This document shows, one piece after another, positions 58,960 to 64,000 of a DNA stretch of 64,000 nucleotides (within the stretch, counting starts at the first letter, position 1; each line of letters opens with the position of its first letter). Source of the DNA: JAICJR01 sp963848495 (GTDB taxonomy: Bacteria; Actinomycetota; Thermoleophilia; Solirubrobacterales; Thermoleophilaceae); contig CAWKDV010000003.1 of the NCBI GenBank assembly GCA_963848495.1, forward strand, positions 124,001 through 188,000, in the 5' to 3' direction. Below the pieces are notes generated by a model. It saw only the letters and a program-made list of their open reading frames with translations. It was not told the origin of the DNA and searched no databases. A program made the position numbers and the translations under genes.

Positions 58960-59625
58960 TCAGGCTTCGATGCGGTAGCCGACGCCGGGATCGGTGTGGA
59001 TCAGCTCCTTGCCGACCCTGGAGCGCAGGCGCGCGATCGTCGTCCGCAGAACCTGTGTGTCGTCGGCGTAGCCCGGTCCCCAGACCTCGCTCAGCAGGGT
59101 TCGGTGTGTCATCAGCCGGCCCCGGTTCACAGCCAGCACGCGCAGCAGTTCGAACTCGGTCTTCGACAGATGGAGCTCCTCACCGTCGCGTGTGACGCGG
59201 TGTCCGGCGAGGTCGATGATCAGCCCGTCGGCGTCGATCATCGGGTCCTGCGCGGCGCCGCGCACACGGCGCAGGGCCGCCTTGAGGCGAGCGATCAGCT
59301 CCGGTGGGCTGAAGGGCTTGGTCACGTAGTCGTCCGCGCCGGCGTCGAGCGCTCGCACCTTCTGCTGCTCCTCCCCCACGGCCGAGAGCACGATGATCGG
59401 CATCTCGCTCCACTCGCGCAGGCGCCGGCAGACCTCGATGCCGTCGATGTCGGGCAGCAGCAGGTCGATGATGGCCGCGGCCGGCGTGTGCAGCGCGGCG
59501 GCGTCGAGCGCCTCCTCGCCGTTGGCCGTGGCCACCACCTCGAAGCCCGCGTCGCGGAGGACGACCTTCAGGGCCCGCAGGATCTGCAGCTCGTCGTCGC
59601 AGATCAGGACGCGCTCGCCGGCCAT
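58960..59625 (-). CDS. kdpE: OmpR/PhoB-type response regulator KdpE
   Basis: A 221-residue regulator. The receiver has acidic ICDDE, phospho-Asp in AIIDLLLPDIDG (about residue 54) and Lys in VTKPFSPPEL. The winged-helix output domain has LSKTEFELLRVLAVNRGRLMTHRTLLSEVWG and ends VGYRIEA. It sits directly upstream of the kdp promoter and downstream of the KdpD-type histidine kinase, so it should activate the kdp operon under potassium limitation. Confidence 0.92.
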   Translation of the reverse strand: MAGERVLICDDELQILRALKVVLRDAGFEVVATANGEEALDAAALHTPAAAIIDLLLPDIDGIEVCRRLREWSEMPIIVLSAVGEEQQKVRALDAGADDYVTKPFSPPELIARLKAALRRVRGAAQDPMIDADGLIIDLAGHRVTRDGEELHLSKTEFELLRVLAVNRGRLMTHRTLLSEVWGPGYADDTQVLRTTIARLRSRVGKELIHTDPGVGYRIEA

Positions 59626-59646
59626 CGAATGCGAAGCGTATTCGCG

Positions 59647-60066
59647 CTAGTCGAGCCCTGCGATCGCCGCTCGCGCCGCCCCGGCGAGCATGCGCGCCGA
59701 ACCGTCGGAGACGTACAAGGGCCCGCTCGGATCCTCGATGAGGCGGGTCGCCCGAGCGACGCCGCGGGCGTCGACATCCGGGTCCGACCTCAGGCGCCCG
59801 GCGAGGTCGAGCAGCAGCAGGCGAGTCTGGATGATCGCCTCGCGATCGAGACGTGGAGACTCGCTCGGCAGCGGGTGCTCGTAGGCCATCCCGACGAGAC
59901 CGACGAGCGTGTCCGCGAGACGCGACCTTGCTCTGCGGTCGCACAGCTGATCTGCACGGAGTTGGAGAGCCGGGTCAGCGGAGACGTCGGCGCCTTCTGC
60001 GAGCCGGTGGTCGAGGGCGGCTCGCCGGCATTTCACCAGGAAGCGCATCGCGGTCGTGGAACCCAT
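59647..60066 (-). CDS. Uncharacterised protein (paralogue of 53814-54311)
   Basis: A 139-residue helical, Arg/Leu-rich protein. RADQLCDRRARSRLAD aligns with RAGQLTAKRTRGVVAD, and LLLDLAGRLRSDPDVDARGV with LLADLAERLRDGGPVRPQGM, of the protein inside the kdp operon; both then read about LI/LLTDP-GPLY/F. It lies between the histidine kinase and kdpE genes. No catalytic motif or membrane segment. Role in Kdp signalling is inferred from the repeated association only. Start ATG 60066; an inner ATG at 60048 is possible. Confidence 0.7.
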   Translation of the reverse strand: MGSTTAMRFLVKCRRAALDHRLAEGADVSADPALQLRADQLCDRRARSRLADTLVGLVGMAYEHPLPSESPRLDREAIIQTRLLLLDLAGRLRSDPDVDARGVARATRLIEDPSGPLYVSDGSARMLAGAARAAIAGLD

Positions 60067-60094
60067 CTCTGCACACGAGTATTCCCCGACCCGT

Positions 60095-60112
60095 GTGACA
60101 GCCGCGTGACAA
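60095..60112 (-). promoter_or_regulatory. Direct-repeat box TTGTCAC-GCGG-CTGTCAC
   Basis: Two 7-base direct repeats with 4 bases between them, an 11-base period. This is the layout of Pho boxes and other OmpR/PhoB-family sites. It lies in the 80-base gap between the kinase gene and the 59647-60066 gene, 29 bases upstream of that ATG. KdpE or PhoB is the likely binder, giving separate control of the small gene and kdpE. Confidence 0.5.
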
Positions 60113-60146
60113 TTCGCAGGCTGGTTGTAGAGATCGTGTAACGGCG

Positions 60147-61526
60147 CTAAGCCGGCACCGGCGGCGCCTCGGGAAGCGGCAGCTCGATCAGGAAGCTCGC
60201 GCCCTGGCCGGGCAGGGACTGTGCGCGCAGGCGGCCGCCGTTCGCCTCCACGAAGCCGCGTGCGATCGCAAGGCCGAGCCCCGAGCCCGGCGTGCCGTCG
60301 CCGTCCACGCGGTAGAACGGCTCGAAGATGCGCTCGAGCTCCTCCTTCGGGATCCCGGGCCCGCGATCGCTGACGCGCAGCAGCACCCGCTTGCCGGACA
60401 CGTGCGCGCGCACCGACACCGGCCGGCCACCCGAGTAGCGGATGCCGTTCTCGATCAGGTTCCCGAGCGCACGCTCGAGCTGCGCCGAGTCGACCTCGAG
60501 CAGCGGCAGGTCGGGATCGAGCTGCACGTCGAGCTCCCCGCCGGAGAGGCGGACCCCCGCCGCCGCGGCCTCCACCACCTCGTCGAGCGAGCACCACTCG
60601 CGCCGCGGCTCCGCCGTGCCCGCCTCGAGCCGCGACAGGTCGAGCAGGTCGTCCACGAGGCGGGCGAGCCGCTCCGTCTCGCCGGCGATCACAGCCGCCA
60701 TCTCGGTGCGGTCCTCCTGGCTCACCGTCGCGGAGCCGATGCCGGCTGCGGCCGTGCGAATCGCCGTGATCGGCGAGCGCAGGTCGTGCGACACGGCGCG
60801 CAGCAGCGCCGTCTTCATAACGTCGCTGCGGCGCAGGGCGCGTGTCTCCACCACCTGCTCCTCGAGCCGCTCGCGCCGGCGCGAGGCGGCGACCAGCGCG
60901 GTGAGCGCTGGCACCACCCGCTGCCCGAGCTGCTCGCGCCGGGACTCCGGTGTCTCGCGCGGCACCAGCAGGGTGCCGACCCGCTCGCCGTGGTCGACCA
61001 GCGGAATCGCCGAGCGGCGCTCGTCGCCGTCGACCCAGTCGAGCACCAGCTCGACCTCCCCCACTCCCATCGCCTCGGCGATACGCCTGCCCGCCCGGCG
61101 CAGCGCCTGGTCGCGGTCCGTGCCGCCGAGCAGCAGCCGCGCCAGGTCCGCGGCCAGGTCGGCCTCGCTGCGGCGCTCCTCGGCCTCGATCGCGCGCTCG
61201 CGGGCGAGGCTGGCCAGCGTGCTCGTCACCACCGCGGCGGCGAAGTACACGACTAGCGCGACCCAGTTCTGGGGGTCGGCGATGGTGAAGCGGCCGGTGG
61301 GCGGGATGTGGAAGAAGTTGAAGGCCGCGGCGCTCGCCAGCGAGGTCAGGACCCCGAGCCAGAGGCCCCAGCGACTCGACACGAGCAGCACGCCGATCAG
61401 GTAGAGCACGCCCGTGGAGACGGCCGGCACGACCTGGCGCAGCGGATAGATCAGCGCCGTCGTGACGGCGACGGAAAGGGCCGCGGCCAGCAGGCCGACC
61501 GTCTTCGAGCGATTGGCCGATTCCAT
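60147..61526 (-). CDS. kdpD: KdpD C-terminal histidine kinase (DUF4118-GAF-HisKA)
   Basis: A 459-residue sensor kinase corresponding to the second half of KdpD. Four close-packed helices (DUF4118; LYLIGVLLVSSRWGLWLGVL, AAAFNFFHIPP) are followed by a GAF-like region. Then come the phospho-His in AVSHDLRSPITAIRTAAAG, N-box LIENGIRYSG, and G-boxes SDRGPGIPKEEL and GSGLGLAIARGFVEANGG. It lacks the KdpD ATP-binding and USP domains, which are encoded separately at 52705-53817. It must signal to KdpE two genes downstream. The ATG lies inside a 17-bp palindrome. Confidence 0.9.
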   Translation of the reverse strand: MESANRSKTVGLLAAALSVAVTTALIYPLRQVVPAVSTGVLYLIGVLLVSSRWGLWLGVLTSLASAAAFNFFHIPPTGRFTIADPQNWVALVVYFAAAVVTSTLASLARERAIEAEERRSEADLAADLARLLLGGTDRDQALRRAGRRIAEAMGVGEVELVLDWVDGDERRSAIPLVDHGERVGTLLVPRETPESRREQLGQRVVPALTALVAASRRRERLEEQVVETRALRRSDVMKTALLRAVSHDLRSPITAIRTAAAGIGSATVSQEDRTEMAAVIAGETERLARLVDDLLDLSRLEAGTAEPRREWCSLDEVVEAAAAGVRLSGGELDVQLDPDLPLLEVDSAQLERALGNLIENGIRYSGGRPVSVRAHVSGKRVLLRVSDRGPGIPKEELERIFEPFYRVDGDGTPGSGLGLAIARGFVEANGGRLRAQSLPGQGASFLIELPLPEAPPVPA

Positions 61527-61535
61527 ACTGGAATC
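61519..61535. promoter_or_regulatory. Palindrome GATTCCA-TAC-TGGAATC between divergent genes
   Basis: A perfect 17-bp inverted repeat covering the ATG of the KdpD-type kinase and ending 24 bases before the ATG of the HAD gene. Symmetry and position suggest an operator acting on both directions; the regulator is unknown. Confidence 0.5.
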
Positions 61536-61559
61536 AAGGGTAAGCCGCCGATCCTTAGG

Positions 61560-62345
61560 ATGCCGGGCGTGCCGCGCGAGATCCGCTCCTGGCTGATGGA
61601 CATGGACGGCGTGCTGGTGCACGAGGAGCACGCGATTCCGGGCGCCGACGACTTCCTGCGCCGCCTGCGCGAGACCGAGACGCCGTTCCTCGTTCTCACC
61701 AACAACTCGATCTACACGCGCAGGGACCTCGCGGCGCGCCTGCGCCTCAGCGGCATCGACGTGCCCGAGGAGTCGATCTGGACCTCCGCGCTTGCCACGG
61801 CGAGCTTCCTGCAGGATCAGCGGCCGGACGGCAGCGCGTTCGTGATCGGCGAGACCGGCCTCACCACCGCGCTGCACGAGGCCGGCTACACGCTCACCGA
61901 GCGCAATCCCGACTACGTGGTGCTCGGCGAGACGCGCACCTACAGCTTCGAGCGCATCACCCAGGCGATCCGGCTGATCGGCGAGGGCGCGCGCTTCATC
62001 GCCACCAACCCGGACCCCACCGGCCCGGCGCCGCAGGGCCCGCTGCCGGCCACCGGGTCGGTGGCCGCGCTCGTGAGCCACGCCACCGAGGTGCAGCCCT
62101 ACTTCGTCGGCAAGCCCAACCCGCTGATGATGCGCACGGCGCTCAACACGATCGACGCGCACTCCGAGAGCACGGCGATGGTGGGCGACCGCATGGACAC
62201 CGACATCGTCTCCGGCCTCGAGGCGGGGCTCGAGGCGATCCTCGTGCTCACCGGCACCACCACCCGCGAGATGGCGGAGCGCTATCCCTATCGCGCGTCG
62301 CGGATCGTCGACTCGGTGGCCGACCTGGTCGGCGAGCTGGGCTAG
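61560..62345 (+). CDS. HAD-family phosphatase (NagD/4-nitrophenylphosphatase type)
   Basis: A 261-residue HAD hydrolase. Motif I is in MDMDGVLVHEEHAIPGA (nucleophile Asp), motif II in VLTNNSIYTR (Ser), motif III in VGKPNPLMM (Lys) and motif IV in MVGDRMDTDI. A C2-type cap lies between motifs II and III, as in NagD/phosphoglycolate-phosphatase-like enzymes. It dephosphorylates small metabolites. ATG preceded by a weak site; the GTG three codons later is possible. The TAG stop overlaps the rhodanese stop at the palindrome CTAG. Confidence 0.9.
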   Translation: MPGVPREIRSWLMDMDGVLVHEEHAIPGADDFLRRLRETETPFLVLTNNSIYTRRDLAARLRLSGIDVPEESIWTSALATASFLQDQRPDGSAFVIGETGLTTALHEAGYTLTERNPDYVVLGETRTYSFERITQAIRLIGEGARFIATNPDPTGPAPQGPLPATGSVAALVSHATEVQPYFVGKPNPLMMRTALNTIDAHSESTAMVGDRMDTDIVSGLEAGLEAILVLTGTTTREMAERYPYRASRIVDSVADLVGELG

Positions 62346-62746
62346 GCGTCCTCAGTCGCAAGCGGCTCGACCGGCAGGCCGGCCGCCCGCCAGGCCTGGA
62401 AGCCGCCGTCGAGGTCGGTGGCGTTCGGGTAGCCGATTTCCTGCAGCACCGCCGCGGCAAGGCTCGACTGGTAGCCCTCGTTGCACATCACGACCAGCGT
62501 GCGGTCGAAGCGCCTCCCCACCCGCGCGTCGTACCCCTCGGACGCGGGGTCGCAGCGCCACTCGAGCACGTTGCGCGGGAAGTGGATCGCCTCCGGCACG
62601 ACGCCGTCCTCCGCCCGCTGGTTGTCGGAGCGGATGTCGATCAGGAGCGCGCCGCCGGCCGCCGCGTCACGCGCCTCCTGCGGTCCGACGCGCCGCAGCC
62701 CGGCGCGCGCCTCGGCGAGCAGGTCGTCGATCGTCTTCCGGCTCAT
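62342..62746 (-). CDS. Rhodanese-domain protein
   Basis: A 134-residue single-domain sulfurtransferase. The active loop is VVMCNEGYQSSLAA with Cys as the sulfur carrier; LLIDIRSDNQRAEDGVVPEAIHFPRN is the conserved N-terminal region. An N-terminal helix of about 25 residues precedes the domain. It overlaps the lyase gene by ATGA, so transfer of sulfur to or from a product of that pathway is conceivable. Convergent with the HAD gene. Confidence 0.9.
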   Translation of the reverse strand: MSRKTIDDLLAEARAGLRRVGPQEARDAAAGGALLIDIRSDNQRAEDGVVPEAIHFPRNVLEWRCDPASEGYDARVGRRFDRTLVVMCNEGYQSSLAAAVLQEIGYPNATDLDGGFQAWRAAGLPVEPLATEDA

Positions 62747-63726
62747 ACGACGCGATGGTAGGAGTCGGGGTCGGTGACGCCCTCGGTGGCGATTACCAGC
62801 GGGCGGCTTCCCAGCTCCCCGCAGGCGGCCAGCGCGGCGAGCGGCGCGGCTCCGCACTCCCCGATCGCGTGGCCGAGCGCGGCGAGCTCGCGCAGCGGAG
62901 CCGCGAGCTCCTCGTCGCCGACCGTGACCGTGGCGTGCAGGCCGTCGCGCAGGGCCGGCCAGGCGACGGCCGACGGCCGTGCGCAGTCGAGCCCGGCCAT
63001 CGCCGTGCCCGGCGTCTCGATCGTCACGGGCTCGCCCGCCTCGAGCGACGCCGTCACGCAGGCGGCGGTGACCGGCTCGACGCCCACCACCGGCACCGGG
63101 GACGACAGGTGAGCGGCGAAGCTCACCGCCGCGGCGGCGAGCGAGCCCACGCCCATCGGCACGAGCAGGAGATCGAATCGCTCGCCGGCAAGCTCGCGAA
63201 AGAGCGTGGAGTAGCCGTCGATCGCCCAGCCGCCGCGCACATCAGCCGGGTCGTACGAGACATCGGCGACGTTCGCGGCGCCAGGCTGCTCGCCCGCCTC
63301 CCAGGCGGCCGCCACGGCGTCCTCGTAGTCGCCGTCCGTCCGCACCACCTCGGCGCCCTCCGACGCGATCGCCTCGGCGCGGGCCGGCGCCGCCCGCGCC
63401 GGCAGGAACACGCGGCAGCGCAGTCCGCGCCACGAAGCCGCGCGCGCAACGGCTCGGCCATGGTTGCCGGCGCTTGCGGCCACGAGCGTGTGCACGTCCG
63501 GCCGCTCGCGCAGCGTCCGCTCCACAGCCCAGGACGCACCCAGGATCTTGAACGCCGGCAGGCCGCAGCGATTCGACTCGTCCTTGACCAGTGCTCCGCC
63601 CACCTCCCAGACTGGCGTCGGCTCATAGCCCGGCAGCGAGCGGTGGAAGGCCAGGATCTCGTCGCCGGACGGCGGCGGGGGCACGCTCTCGAGGCGGCGG
63701 TGGGGATTGACGAACAGCCGGCTCAC
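62743..63726 (-). CDS. PLP-dependent lyase, diaminopropionate-ammonia-lyase-like
   Basis: A 327-residue fold-type II PLP enzyme. The cofactor Lys is in ESNRCGLPAFKILGASWA, the phosphate-binding loop in VPMGVGSLAAAAVSFA, and ASAGNHGRAVARAA is the substrate-binding Asn loop of the threonine dehydratase/diaminopropionate ammonia-lyase group. The GYEPTPVWEV opening favours the latter. It would deaminate an amino acid to a keto acid. GTG overlaps the stop of the upstream M20 peptidase (GTGA) and its stop overlaps the rhodanese start. Confidence 0.85.
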   Translation of the reverse strand: MSRLFVNPHRRLESVPPPPSGDEILAFHRSLPGYEPTPVWEVGGALVKDESNRCGLPAFKILGASWAVERTLRERPDVHTLVAASAGNHGRAVARAASWRGLRCRVFLPARAAPARAEAIASEGAEVVRTDGDYEDAVAAAWEAGEQPGAANVADVSYDPADVRGGWAIDGYSTLFRELAGERFDLLLVPMGVGSLAAAAVSFAAHLSSPVPVVGVEPVTAACVTASLEAGEPVTIETPGTAMAGLDCARPSAVAWPALRDGLHATVTVGDEELAAPLRELAALGHAIGECGAAPLAALAACGELGSRPLVIATEGVTDPDSYHRVV

Positions 63727-64000
63727 GCGCAGAACTCCGCCGCCAGGGCGGTCAGCACGCGCGCGCAGGCGATCGTGTCCGCCACGCTGACCCACTCCTC
63801 GGCGCCGTGCGCGCCCTCGCCGCCCGGGCCGAACAGCACGGTGGGTATTCCGGCAGCGGCGATGAAGGCGGAGTCCGCCCAGTAGCTCGCACCGCCGATC
63901 GGCGGCGGCTCGCCGAGCACGCCGGCGGCGGCGTCGCGCACCACAGCGACGAATGGGTCGGCGGCGTCGATCTCGAACGGCTCGCGCACGAGCAGCGTGC
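63723..64000 (-). CDS. M20-family metallopeptidase, C-terminal part (cut by window edge)
   Basis: The frame is open to the right edge, so only the C-terminal 92 or so residues are visible. IGGASYWADSAFIAAAGIPTVLFGPGGEGAHGAEEWVSV matches the end of the M20 (ArgE/DapE/CPG2) catalytic domain, including the His of GEGAHGAEEWV that binds zinc. It would hydrolyse an N-acyl or dipeptide substrate and hand an amino acid to the downstream lyase. Overlap GTGA with that gene indicates one operon. Confidence 0.85.
   Translation of the reverse strand, partial: TLLVREPFEIDAADPFVAVVRDAAAGVLGEPPPIGGASYWADSAFIAAAGIPTVLFGPGGEGAHGAEEWVSVADTIACARVLTALAAEFCA

Overview
The window is very GC-rich, tightly packed chromosomal DNA. 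It has many GTG starts, many 4-base start/stop overlaps and a Gram-positive/actinobacterial-type LexA box (CGAAC-N4-GTTCG) at dinB. Together these suggest an actinobacterium, perhaps of the Thermoleophilia/Solirubrobacterales type. That placement rests on gene content and base composition only. I recognise no rRNA, tRNA, CRISPR array or insertion sequence, and no gene-free stretch exceeds about 220 bases.

Layout. 1-7.9 kb: an epimerase-like protein, an FAD oxidoreductase, SOS-regulated DNA polymerase IV, a PD40 propeller protein, a small basic protein, an alpha/beta hydrolase and a P1B-type metal ATPase with a TPC transport motif. 8.0-14.8 kb: an amino-acid permease, ornithine carbamoyltransferase and carbamate kinase (an arcDBC-like set without arginine deiminase), then a MacB-like ABC ATPase and permease. 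14.8-22.7 kb: a heptamer-repeat array, a 45-residue ORF, an ArsR/SRPBCC pair, a membrane GGDEF-EAL protein, a secreted TAP-like peptidase and a Na+/H+ antiporter. 22.7-27.9 kb: a plus-strand run of cyclic-nucleotide-binding protein, methionine aminopeptidase, two oxidoreductases, acyl-CoA synthetase and citryl-CoA-lyase-like protein. 28-35.9 kb: exported proteins, an orphan histidine kinase, a lysyl-oxidase-like protein, an NlpC/P60-like protein, an alpha/beta-hydrolase/glycosyltransferase fusion and a broken VOC gene. 35.9-42.3 kb: a zinc uptake operon (znuA-znuC-two znuB-zur) behind a 19-bp palindrome, two DsbA-like proteins and a DUF3089 hydrolase. 42.3-52.2 kb: YceH, an MMPL transporter with its two-component system, a second heptamer array, MarR and AI-2E genes and a GH15 glucoamylase. 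52.2-61.5 kb: a complete potassium (Kdp) locus. 61.5 kb to the end: a HAD phosphatase, a rhodanese, a PLP lyase and the C-terminal end of an M20 peptidase cut by the window edge.

Two things stand out. First, tandem 7-base repeats built on a palindromic tetramer (GATC or CTAG) occur at three places. Two of them lie exactly between convergent genes as inverted arms. There the repeats supply stop codons, place stops in all three frames on both strands and can fold into hairpins. The third lies in frame inside an acyl-CoA synthetase gene and contains no stop on either strand. Second, the Kdp locus is rearranged. Subunit order is F-A-C-B, KdpD is split into an N-terminal sensor/USP protein and a separate C-terminal histidine kinase, two paralogous uncharacterised proteins are embedded in it, and a 26-residue membrane peptide is translationally coupled to kdpF.

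All assignments come from reading motifs, lengths and context; no similarity search was possible.
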